A stretch of DNA of 7,914 nucleotides from assembly GCA_021802595.1 (NCBI GenBank), contig JAJZRT010000151.1, forward strand, positions 1 through 7,914, read 5' to 3'. Source of the DNA: Pseudomonadota bacterium. Lineage in GTDB: Bacteria > Pseudomonadota > Gammaproteobacteria > Burkholderiales > Thiobacillaceae. The number at the start of each line of letters is the position of its first letter. Position 1 is the stretch's first letter. A program made the position numbers and the translations under genes. Shown piece by piece: positions 1 to 6,515 of this stretch. The notes under the pieces are model-generated. The model was given only the letters and a program-made list of their open reading frames with translations. It had not been told where the DNA came from and did no database searches.

Positions 1-1
1 G

Positions 2-709
2 GCGCTGACCTACCCGGGCAAAACCGCCCCGGCGCTCGCCGGCGTATCGCTCGACATCGCGCCCGGCGAGACGGTGGCGCTGGTCGGCACCTCGGGCTCG
101 GGCAAGACCACGCTGGCCAACCTGGTGCCACGCTTCTACGACCCGGATGCCGGCAGCATCGAGCTCGACGGCATCGACATCCGCGACATCCGCCTGCAGA
201 GCCTGCGCAGCCACATCGCGCTGGTCTCGCAGGACGTGGTGCTGTTCAACGACACGCTGGCGCACAACATCGCCTACGGCAGCAAGCGCGATGCCACGCT
301 CGGCGAGATCCGCGCCGCCTGCGTCGCCGCGCACGCGTGGGAATTCATCGAAGCGATGCCCGAAGGCCTGGACACGCTGATCGGCGAGAACGGCATGCGC
401 CTGTCCGGCGGCCAGCGTCAAAGAATTGCCATAGCGCGCGCCATCCTGAAGAACGCGCCCATCCTGATCCTCGACGAGGCAACGTCGGCGCTCGACAACG
501 TGTCCGAGCGCCACGTTCAGGCCGCACTGGAAACTCTGATGCAGAACCGCACGACTCTGGTCATCGCGCATCGCCTGTCGACCATCGAACGCGCCGACCG
601 CATCGTGGTAATGGAAGCCGGCCGCGTCGTCGAAATCGGCACCCACGCCGACCTGATCGCCCGCCAGGGCCGCTACGCACAACTGCACGCGATGCAGTTT
701 TCCGCATGA
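2..709 (+). CDS. msbA: MsbA-type lipid A flippase, C-terminal ATP-binding domain (5' truncated by window edge)
   Basis: This is the nucleotide-binding half of an ABC exporter. The frame is open from the first bases of the window, so the membrane-spanning N-terminal half lies upstream and no start codon is visible. In order the sequence shows the A-loop tyrosine (TYPG), Walker A (GTSGSGKTT), the Q-loop ([12 protein letters not shown]), the ABC signature ([14 protein letters not shown]), Walker B ([12 protein letters not shown]) and the H-loop histidine (VIAHRLST). The stretches FNDT..NIAYG, IGENG..LSGG and the C-terminal YAQLHAMQF resemble E. coli MsbA closely, as I remember it. MsbA homodimers flip core-lipid A across the inner membrane using ATP. 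The stop codon overlaps the start of the next gene (ATGA), suggesting co-transcription and translational coupling. A general multidrug ABC exporter is the alternative, but the C-terminus favours MsbA. Confidence 0.9.
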   Translation, partial: ALTYPGKTAPALAGVSLDIAPGETVALVGTSGSGKTTLANLVPRFYDPDAGSIELDGIDIRDIRLQSLRSHIALVSQDVVLFNDTLAHNIAYGSKRDATLGEIRAACVAAHAWEFIEAMPEGLDTLIGENGMRLSGGQRQRIAIARAILKNAPILILDEATSALDNVSERHVQAALETLMQNRTTLVIAHRLSTIERADRIVVMEAGRVVEIGTHADLIARQGRYAQLHAMQFSA

Positions 710-1533
710 GCCACGACCTGAATTTCAGCGCCGTCCGCCCTGGGCCCCTCGACCAGGCCCACGACAGGCCCGTCGAAGGGCAAGCCTCCGTTCCGGCCGC
801 CTGGGTGCAACCTTCCCGCTCGCTGCTCACCGCGGCCGGCCGCGCGATCGGCGACTTCCGCATGATCCGCGACGGCGACCGCATCCTGCTCGGGCTGTCG
901 GGCGGCAAGGACTCGCTGTCGCTCTTGCACACGCTGCATCACCTGCAACAAAAAGCCCCGGTGAAGTTCGAGCTGCTCGCCTGCACGGTCGACCCGCAGT
1001 CTGACCAGTTCGACCCCTCGCCGCTCAAGCCCTACCTGGCCGCGCTCGGCATGCCCTACATCCTCGAATCGCAGCCGATCGTTCAGGAGGCCCAGAAGAC
1101 GCTGACCAGGGATTCGGATTCCTACTGCGCGTACTGTTCCAGGATGCGGCGTGGCATCCTCTATCGTGTCGCGCGCGAGCAGGGCTGCAACGTGATCGCG
1201 CTGGCGCAGCATCTCGACGACCTCGCCGAAACGCTGATGATGTCGATGTTCTTCGGCGGCAAGCTCCGGACGATGTCGCCGCACTACCTCAACGACGCCG
1301 GCGACCTGCGCATCATCCGCCCCTTCGCCTACGCGCGCGAGCGCCAGACGCGCGCCTTCGCACACAACGCCGGCCTGCCGGTGATCTTCGAGAACTGCCC
1401 CGCCTGCTTCGCCAAGCCGCAGCAGCGCTACGCGATGAAGCAGATGCTGGCCGAACAGGAAAAACTGCACCCGCGCATCTTCAACAGCCTGTTGACCGCG
1501 ATGCGGCCACTGATGGGCGAGCCTCCAGCCTGA
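706..1533 (+). CDS. Divergent TtcA-family PP-loop tRNA-thiolation-like protein
   Basis: This 275-residue protein is of the TtcA/TilS-like adenine nucleotide alpha hydrolase fold. It has a PP-loop SGGKDS at residues 65-70, a CAYC pair (C141, C144) followed by [10 protein letters not shown], and a second pair CPAC (C231, C234). TtcA binds a 4Fe-4S cluster through such cysteines and, using ATP, makes 2-thiocytidine at tRNA position 32. The fold and cysteine spacing support that family. However, the usual GHHRDD is AQHLDD here (residues 167-172), the CSLCSR pair is CAYCSR, and the CNLCGSQPNLQR segment is replaced by [11 protein letters not shown]. This is therefore probably a TtcA-like paralogue rather than canonical TtcA, and the substrate is uncertain. 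The ATG at 706 is chosen because it overlaps the msbA stop (ATGA); no Shine-Dalgarno is obvious, so translation is probably coupled. Residues 10-26 appear repeat-derived, and conserved sequence begins near residue 38. Confidence 0.85.
   Translation: MSHDLNFSAVRPGPLDQAHDRPVEGQASVPAAWVQPSRSLLTAAGRAIGDFRMIRDGDRILLGLSGGKDSLSLLHTLHHLQQKAPVKFELLACTVDPQSDQFDPSPLKPYLAALGMPYILESQPIVQEAQKTLTRDSDSYCAYCSRMRRGILYRVAREQGCNVIALAQHLDDLAETLMMSMFFGGKLRTMSPHYLNDAGDLRIIRPFAYARERQTRAFAHNAGLPVIFENCPACFAKPQQRYAMKQMLAEQEKLHPRIFNSLLTAMRPLMGEPPA
733..781 (+). repeat. Degenerate dispersed repeat inside the TtcA-like N-terminus
   Basis: Two partial units resemble the common proteobacterial intergenic repeat that reads roughly GTTCGCCCTGAGCCTGTCGAAGGGC. 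The first is GTCCGCCCTGGGCCCCTCGA (733-752). The second is CAGGCCCGTCGAAGGGC (765-781). The outer arms GCCCCTCGAC (744-753) and GTCGAAGGGC (772-781) form an inverted repeat pairing at 9 of 10 positions. Translated in frame they give VRPGPLD and DRPVEGQ, the kind of VRPEPVEG peptide this repeat makes when it lands in genes. The consensus is from memory. Confidence 0.5.
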
Positions 1534-1562
1534 TTTTCCGGTGCGCCGTTTGCCAGTAGAAT
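1534..1562 (+). promoter_or_regulatory. Possible sigma-70 promoter for the aminotransferase gene
   Basis: A TAGAAT -10 hexamer lies at 1557-1562 with a weak TTTTCC -35 at 1534-1539, spaced 17 bp. Transcription would start near 1569, giving a leader of about 39 nt. The same TAGAAT hexamer is used in the inferred ahcY promoter. The -35 match is poor (3 of 6), so the call rests mainly on the -10 element and its position between genes. Confidence 0.35.
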
Positions 1563-1607
1563 CAAGCCTTTGTTTTAGTGGACGTTTTCCACACCGAGAC
1601 CAAGGTT

Positions 1608-2723
<1,116 letters not shown>

Positions 2724-2730
2724 GCAATGC

Positions 2731-2779
2731 ACGCGACATGAAAAAAGGCGCCATCGCGGCGCCTTTTTTCATGTCGCGT
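2731..2779. terminator. Bidirectional intrinsic terminator with 22-bp perfect stem
   Basis: Arms 2731-2752 and 2758-2779 are perfectly complementary over 22 bp around a 5-nt loop (ATCGC). The core GGCGCC hairpin is flanked by A6 on one side and T6 on the other, so it can terminate transcription from either direction. It begins 7 bp after the aminotransferase stop and ends 10 bp before the metF stop, as expected between convergent genes. The extra 10 bp of pairing outside the A/T tracts is unusual for a simple terminator. Confidence 0.93.
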
Positions 2780-2789
2780 CCACCAGGGG

Positions 2790-3623
2790 TCAGGACAGGC
2801 CCAACCGCTGCCAGATGGTGGTGCTCGGACCCGCCTGGTTCATCGTGTAGAAATGCAGCCCCGGCGCGCCGCCGGCGAGCAGGCGGTCGCACAGATCGGT
2901 CACCACATCCAGACCAAAGGCGCGGATCGACGCCAGATCGTCGCCGTAGCTCTCCAGCTTCTTCCTCAGCCAGCGCGGGATCTCCGCGCCGCAGGCGTCG
3001 GAAAAGCGCGCGAGCTGCACATAATTGCCGATTGGCATGATGCCGGGGACGATGGGGATATCGACGCCCAGCGCGCGCGCGTCTTCGACAAAATTGAAGT
3101 AGGCATCGGCATTGAAGAAATACTGCGTGATCGCCGAATCGGCACCCGCATCGACCTTGTGCTTGAAGTTGGCGAGGTCCTCCGTGTACGAGCGCGCCTG
3201 CGGATGAACCTCGGGGTAGGCCGCGACCTCGATCTCGAACCAGTCGCCGGTTTCCTTGCGGATGAAGGCCACCAGTTCATTGGCGTAGTGGAATTCGCCG
3301 ACGTCCATCGAGCCCGACGGCAGGTCACCGCGCAGCGCAACAAGGTGGCGGATGCCCTGGCTCTTGTAGGCGTTGAGAATGTCGCGGACGCTGTCCTCGG
3401 TCGAGCCGATGCACGACAGGTGCGGCGCGGCCTCCGAGCCGCTCGCCTGGATTTCGCGCACGGTTTCCAGCGTGCGGTCGCGCGTCGAGCCGCCGGCGCC
3501 GAAGGTCACCGAGAAGAACTTGGGGTTGAGCTGCGCGAGCTGCTCGCGCGTGGCGCGCAGCTTATCGGCACCCTCCGCCGTCTTGGGCGGAAAGAATTCG
3601 AAACTGTAGGTGCGTTCGGTCAT
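2790..3623 (-). CDS. metF: 5,10-methylenetetrahydrofolate reductase
   Basis: This 277-residue FAD-dependent TIM-barrel enzyme reduces 5,10-methylene-THF to 5-methyl-THF, the methyl donor used by methionine synthase. Key features are SFEFFPPK with the catalytic glutamate E9 (E28 in E. coli), SVTFGAGGSTRDRT (38-51), AAPHLSCI (65-72), ALRGDLP with the flavin-interacting aspartate D100 (D120 in E. coli), AAYPEVHP (134-141), ITQYFF with Q167, and PGIMPI. It is slightly shorter than the E. coli enzyme because the N-terminal extension is missing, which is usual for the family. An AGAGG ribosome site (3631-3635) lies 7 nt before the ATG and inside the end of the upstream membrane-protein gene, whose stop is only 3 nt away, implying translational coupling. 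It is the last gene of the ahcY operon and so probably falls under the SAH riboswitch's transcript. Confidence 0.97.
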   Translation of the reverse strand: MTERTYSFEFFPPKTAEGADKLRATREQLAQLNPKFFSVTFGAGGSTRDRTLETVREIQASGSEAAPHLSCIGSTEDSVRDILNAYKSQGIRHLVALRGDLPSGSMDVGEFHYANELVAFIRKETGDWFEIEVAAYPEVHPQARSYTEDLANFKHKVDAGADSAITQYFFNADAYFNFVEDARALGVDIPIVPGIMPIGNYVQLARFSDACGAEIPRWLRKKLESYGDDLASIRAFGLDVVTDLCDRLLAGGAPGLHFYTMNQAGPSTTIWQRLGLS

Positions 3624-3626
3624 GAA

Positions 3627-3974
3627 TCAACCTCTGGAATGGGGAATGAGCGCCGACAGTGCCCAGGCGATCACGCCGTAGAGGATCGCACCGACCATGG
3701 CGGAGACCAGACCGTGCACCTGGAAGCCAGGCAGCAGCGCGCTGGCGAGCCAGAACAGCAGGCCGTTCAGCACCAGGTAGAAGATCCCCAGCGTGAGCAC
3801 CGTGATCGGCAGCGTGAGCAGCGTCAGTACCGGCCGCACCAGCGTGTTGATGAAGCCGAGCACCAGCGCTGCAAGCAGCGCCGTGCCGAAGCCCGACACC
3901 TGAATGGTGGGCAGCAGCCAGGTCACCGCCAGCAGGGCGACGGCGTTGAGGATCCACAGCAGCAGCAGGCGCAT
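3627..3974 (-). CDS. Small four-helix membrane protein, YvlD / phage-holin-4 superfamily (DUF360-like)
   Basis: This 115-residue, almost wholly hydrophobic protein has about four predicted transmembrane segments (roughly residues 3-22, 28-48, 52-75 and 86-110). They are separated by short turns carrying PTIQVSGF, NTLVRPVLTLLTLPITVLT and LPGFQVHG. The NTLVRPVL..LTLPITVLTLGIFYLVLN pattern is what I recognise from the YvlD family (Pfam Phage_holin_4_2). Despite the name, members are ordinary chromosomal inner-membrane proteins of unknown function. A strong AGGAG site lies 6-7 nt before the ATG. It sits 26 bp after ahcY and 3 bp before metF, so it is embedded in the methyl-cycle operon. Nothing in the sequence says whether it transports something related to that cycle. 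No phage genes are nearby, so a lysis role is not supported. Confidence 0.85.
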   Translation of the reverse strand: MRLLLLWILNAVALLAVTWLLPTIQVSGFGTALLAALVLGFINTLVRPVLTLLTLPITVLTLGIFYLVLNGLLFWLASALLPGFQVHGLVSAMVGAILYGVIAWALSALIPHSRG

Positions 3975-4000
3975 GGCGCGCTCCTTTCAGGCGAAACCGA

Positions 4001-5419
4001 TCAGTAGCGGTAGTGCTCGGCCTTGTATGGGCCGGCTTTCGACACGCCGATGTAGGACGCCTGCCGGTCGGTCAGCTCGGTCAGCTGCGCGTTGAGCTTC
4101 TTCAGCTGCAGGCGCGCGACCTTCTCGTCGAGATGCTTGGGCAGGGTGTAGACGCCGATCGGATACTTGCCGGAATCGCGCTCCTGCCACAGTTCGATCT
4201 GCGCGATCGTCTGGTTGGCGAACGACGAGCTCATCACGTACGAAGGGTGGCCGGTGGCGCAGCCGAGGTTCACCAGGCGGCCCTTGGCAAGAAGAATAAT
4301 CCGCTTGCCGTCCGGGAAAATCACGTGATCGACCTGCGGCTTGATCTCTTCCCACTGGTAGCCTTCGATGCTGGCGACATCGATTTCATTGTCGAAGTGG
4401 CCGATGTTGCAGACGATGGCCTGGTCCTTCATCTTCGCCATGTGGTCGTGGTTGATGACGTGGAAGTTGCCGGTCGCGGTGACGAAGATGTCGGCCTTGT
4501 CGGCAGCGTAGTCCATGGTCACCACGCGATAGCCTTCCATCGCCGCCTGCAGCGCGCAGATCGGGTCGATCTCGGTGACCCACACCTGCGCGGAGAGCGC
4601 GCGCAGCGCCTGCGCCGAACCTTTGCCGACGTCGCCGTAGCCCGCGACCACGGCGATCTTGCCCGCGACCATCACGTCGGTCGCGCGCTTGATGCCGTCG
4701 ACCAGCGACTCGCGGCAGCCGTAGAGGTTGTCGAACTTGGACTTCGTCACCGAATCGTTGACGTTGATCGCCGGGAACTTGAGCTCGCCGCGCGCGTGCA
4801 TCTGGTACAGGCGATGCACGCCGGTGGTGGTTTCCTCGGTCACGCCCTTCACCGCGGCGAGACGCACCGAATACCAGCTCGGGTCCTTGGCGAGCCTGGC
4901 CTTGATCGCGGCATACAGCACGCGCTCTTCCTCGCTGGTCGGGCTGGCCAGCACCGAGATGTCCTTCTCCGCACGCGCGCCCAGGTGCAGCAGCAGGGTG
5001 GCGTCGCCACCGTCGTCGAGGATCATGTTGCTGAAACCGCCGTCGGCCCACTCGAAGATGCGGTGGGTGTAGTCCCAGTAGTCTTTCAGCGATTCGCCCT
5101 TGACCGCGAACACCGGAACACCGTCCCTGGCGATCGCGGCGGCGGCGTGGTCCTGGGTCGAGAAGATGTTGCACGACGCCCAGCGCACCTGCGCGCCCAG
5201 CGCGGTCAGCGTCTCGATCAGCACCGCGGTCTGGATGGTCATGTGCAGCGAACCGGTGATGCGCGCGCCCTTCAAGGGCTGGCTCTTGGCGAACTCCTCG
5301 CGGATCGCCATCAGGCCCGGCATCTCGGTTTCGGCAATGCGGATTTCCTTGCGGCCCCAGTCGGCAAGCGCGAGGTCGGCAATGACGTAATCGGCGGTGG
5401 AATTGAGTGCGGCGTTCAT
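4001..5419 (-). CDS. ahcY: S-adenosyl-L-homocysteine hydrolase
   Basis: This 472-residue cytosolic NAD-dependent enzyme splits SAH into homocysteine and adenosine, relieving product inhibition of methyltransferases. Features are H59 in GSLHMTIQT, signature 1 [16 protein letters not shown] (82-97), D135 in [15 protein letters not shown] (195-204), and signature 2 around [18 protein letters not shown] with catalytic K227, D230 and C235. It also has the NAD-binding GYGDVGKG (260-267), [10 protein letters not shown] with H341, and the C-terminal KAEHYRY that reaches into the partner subunit's NAD site. The roughly 40-residue insertion near 146-188 is typical of bacterial and plant enzymes and explains the length beyond the mammalian enzyme. 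A tandem GTG-ATG occurs at 5422-5417; the ATG at 5419 is chosen because the GGAGG is 5 nt upstream, while the GTG would be only about 2 nt away. It is the first gene of the ahcY-membrane protein-metF operon and is preceded by an SAH riboswitch. Confidence 0.98.
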   Translation of the reverse strand: MNAALNSTADYVIADLALADWGRKEIRIAETEMPGLMAIREEFAKSQPLKGARITGSLHMTIQTAVLIETLTALGAQVRWASCNIFSTQDHAAAAIARDGVPVFAVKGESLKDYWDYTHRIFEWADGGFSNMILDDGGDATLLLHLGARAEKDISVLASPTSEEERVLYAAIKARLAKDPSWYSVRLAAVKGVTEETTTGVHRLYQMHARGELKFPAINVNDSVTKSKFDNLYGCRESLVDGIKRATDVMVAGKIAVVAGYGDVGKGSAQALRALSAQVWVTEIDPICALQAAMEGYRVVTMDYAADKADIFVTATGNFHVINHDHMAKMKDQAIVCNIGHFDNEIDVASIEGYQWEEIKPQVDHVIFPDGKRIILLAKGRLVNLGCATGHPSYVMSSSFANQTIAQIELWQERDSGKYPIGVYTLPKHLDEKVARLQLKKLNAQLTELTDRQASYIGVSKAGPYKAEHYRY

Positions 5420-5424
5420 CACGC

Positions 5425-5471
5425 CCTCCTTTCATTCAGAAAAAGAAAACGTGAGCGCCGTTGAAAGGAAG
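5425..5471 (-). promoter_or_regulatory. Putative translational expression platform (anti-SD helix) of the SAH switch
   Basis: CUUCCUUUCA (5471-5462), in the linker between the P1 3' strand and the pseudoknot 3' strand, is complementary over 10 bp to UGAAAGGAGG (5434-5425), with one G-U. That stretch contains the ahcY Shine-Dalgarno. The 27-nt loop holds the pseudoknot strand GCGCUC. A plausible inference is that the helix hides the ribosome site without ligand, and SAH-stabilised pseudoknotting disfavours it. No hairpin plus U-tract terminator is visible, so control at translation fits better than attenuation. Confidence 0.55.
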
Positions 5472-5514
5472 CGTCCCGAGCCTGGCGGATGAACCGTCGC
5501 AGCGCTCCTCGGAA
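5450..5514 (-). promoter_or_regulatory. SAH riboswitch aptamer upstream of ahcY
   Basis: On the minus strand the leader contains the hallmark GAGGAGCGCTGC, then a variable hairpin, then GCCAGGCTC, and finally CGGCGCTCA, matching the SAH riboswitch class. P1 pairs UUCCGAG (5514-5508) with CUCGGGA (5480-5474), including one G-U. A short hairpin CGG/CCG lies inside. The pseudoknot pairs GAGCGC (5507-5502) perfectly with GCGCUC (5458-5453). This class is known upstream of ahcY, metH and metF in beta- and gammaproteobacteria. It binds SAH, discriminates against SAM, and turns genes on. Here it would raise AhcY, and through the shared transcript the membrane protein and MetF, when SAH accumulates. 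Confidence 0.96.
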
Positions 5515-5524
5515 CCGAGGCGGC

Positions 5525-5554
5525 ATTCTAACCCCGGAAGCGCCAAACGCGGAA
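5525..5554 (-). promoter_or_regulatory. Likely ahcY operon promoter
   Basis: Reading the minus strand, TAGAAT (5530-5525) is a good -10 hexamer, with TTCCGC (5554-5549) as a weak -35 at 18 bp. Transcription would begin near 5518, only a few bases before the riboswitch P1 stem, which is where a promoter is expected. The -35 match is only 3 of 6. Confidence 0.5.
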
Positions 5555-5556
5555 CA

Positions 5557-5598
5557 TGTCGGCATTCTTTACATCTGCCTTGTCCGCATCTCCGTACA
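5557..5598 (+). promoter_or_regulatory. Tandem activator-like sites upstream of the PEP-CTERM gene
   Basis: Two related words occur 24 bp apart: TGTCGGCATTCTTTACA (5557-5573) and TGTCCGCATCTCCGTACA (5581-5598). They share TGTC-N-GCAT and a closing TACA. Their centres are about 111 and 86 bp before the start site predicted from the sigma-54 promoter, the normal distance for an enhancer-binding activator. PEP-CTERM genes in exosortase-bearing Proteobacteria are known to be controlled by the PrsK/PrsR two-component system with RpoN, so PrsR is the inferred binder. The first site abuts the divergent ahcY -35 region. Confidence 0.45.
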
Positions 5599-5606
5599 GG
5601 CAGACC

Positions 5607-5619
5607 AATCCATTGTTTT
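5607..5619 (+). promoter_or_regulatory. Possible IHF bending site
   Basis: AATCCATTGTTTT matches the IHF consensus WATCAANNNNTTR with two mismatches and is followed by a run of A/T bases to 5632. Its place between the upstream activator-like sites and the sigma-54 promoter is typical of IHF sites that loop DNA. The match is imperfect and AT-rich DNA gives chance hits. Confidence 0.25.
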
Positions 5620-5649
5620 TATTAATTAATAACTGGCGAACACATAAGC

Positions 5650-5665
5650 AGGAACATATATTGCG
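5650..5665 (+). promoter_or_regulatory. Sigma-54 (-24/-12) promoter for the PEP-CTERM gene
   Basis: AGGAACATATATTGCG keeps the invariant GG (5651-5652) and GC (5663-5664) exactly 10 bp apart. It also matches the consensus TGGCACGNNNNTTGC at the A, C and TT positions. The predicted start is about 5676, giving a 62-nt leader. RpoN dependence fits what is known of PEP-CTERM genes. No convincing sigma-70 promoter was seen for this gene. Confidence 0.55.
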
Positions 5666-5737
5666 TGCCAAGGCCGCGCTTGCAGGTCAACGCGAGCGTT
5701 CCAATCAGACAAATCCAGAGAAAAGACGAGGGGAAAC

Positions 5738-6448
5738 ATGAAACACACCAAAAAAACACTGGCGGGGATTGCTTTGGCGGGCTTCATGGCAAGCGGCATG
5801 GCGCAAGCGGTAACCTTTCACACACCGACGGCTTCCATTCAAAGCATGACGATCGAGGAAATCGGCGTGGCGTCGGGTGGGCTCGGCACGTCCGGGCTCA
5901 CCAATGGCGGGGGGTGGGGAAACTATTTCTACAGCTCGGGCACATACCCAGCGTCGCCGGCTTTCTTTACCAGCAACGGCACCGATGGCGCGCTCATCAT
6001 GGGAACGACACAGGGGAATGGCGCCATCTCGACAGGGTTCACCTGGGGAGGGAGTCATTATGAGTTCAATATATTAAAAGGCGCGCCGAGTGGATCCATT
6101 GCAGGTGGCATCATGTCGCTCAACCTGTCTGGGCTGGTTGCAGAATTTACGTCAGGCCATACGGCATTTCCCGCTGGCCCGGATGCTGGAACGCTGGTGA
6201 CGTCCGTGTCCATGATCGATGCCAGCCACTATTTCTACACTGCCGATTGGGTGCATGTATTCAACAATGACGTGTACGACCTCAACACCCTTGCCATCCA
6301 GTCGGGTTGGAACGGTTCGGGTGGCGTCATTCATATCGAAGGGATCGCTACGCTAGCCCCTGTGCCGGAAGCCGAAACCTACGCCATGATGCTCGCTGGC
6401 TTGGGACTGATTGGGCTGATTGCACATCGCCGTCGCAAGCCGGTTTGA
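5738..6448 (+). CDS. PEP-CTERM sorting-domain extracellular protein
   Basis: This 236-residue exported protein has a Sec signal peptide (basic MKHTKK, then hydrophobic LAGIALAGFMASG) and a likely cut after AQA (residue 24). The middle, rich in Gly, Ser and Thr, is low in charge and has no enzyme motif I recognise. It includes GGWGNYFYSSGTYP, TWGGSHYEFNI and HYFYTADWVHVFNND, probably a beta-sandwich. The C-terminus is a PEP-CTERM tail: VPEAETYAM (209-217), a hydrophobic helix LAGLGLIGLIA, then HRRRK. Exosortase cuts such tails, and the proteins are released or anchored with exopolysaccharide, as in biofilm and floc formation. The motif's second proline is alanine, a variant I recall in this group. 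An AGGGG ribosome site lies 4 nt before the ATG. The gene is visibly less GC-rich than its neighbours, points away from ahcY and toward metK, and has an apparent sigma-54 promoter. The exact function is unknown. Confidence 0.93.
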   Translation: MKHTKKTLAGIALAGFMASGMAQAVTFHTPTASIQSMTIEEIGVASGGLGTSGLTNGGGWGNYFYSSGTYPASPAFFTSNGTDGALIMGTTQGNGAISTGFTWGGSHYEFNILKGAPSGSIAGGIMSLNLSGLVAEFTSGHTAFPAGPDAGTLVTSVSMIDASHYFYTADWVHVFNNDVYDLNTLAIQSGWNGSGGVIHIEGIATLAPVPEAETYAMMLAGLGLIGLIAHRRRKPV

Positions 6449-6465
6449 CCCGCAAGCTCGCAATG

Positions 6466-6496
6466 CAAAAAGAGCCGGACAATCCGGCTCTTTTTG
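6466..6496. terminator. Bidirectional intrinsic terminator between PEP-CTERM gene and metK
   Basis: A perfect 14-bp inverted repeat (6466-6479 with 6483-6496) surrounds a CAA loop. The GC core AGAGCCGGA/TCCGGCTCT is flanked by A5 and T5 runs. It lies 18 bp after the PEP-CTERM stop and 20 bp beyond the metK stop, serving both convergent genes. Confidence 0.93.
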
Positions 6497-6515
6497 TTTC
6501 AACAGCACGCGCCAA

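Noticed and set aside
1578..1607. In-frame GTG extension adding 10 residues to the aminotransferase
   Set aside because: Family homology begins right after the ATG at 1608, and the region 1578-1607 lies just after the predicted transcription start.
3627..3974. Phage lysis holin or prophage remnant
   Set aside because: The holin label is only a family name; no endolysin, integrase or other phage gene is nearby and the gene is embedded in a metabolic operon.
4013..5464. Long plus-strand open frame opposite ahcY (and similar long frames opposite metK and the aminotransferase)
   Set aside because: These are high-GC shadow frames with low-complexity Arg/Ala/Asp/Val/His-rich translations and no family features; the opposite strands encode unmistakable enzymes.
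5507..5520. CCTCGG/CCGAGG (minus strand) as an anti-P1 hairpin competing with the SAH riboswitch
   Set aside because: The loop would be only 2 nt, and the predicted transcription start near 5518 probably leaves the upstream arm incomplete.
5631..5650. TGGCGAACACATAAGC as an alternative sigma-54 promoter
   Set aside because: GG and GC are 11 rather than 10 bp apart; the site at 5650-5665 has the exact spacing and a better match.
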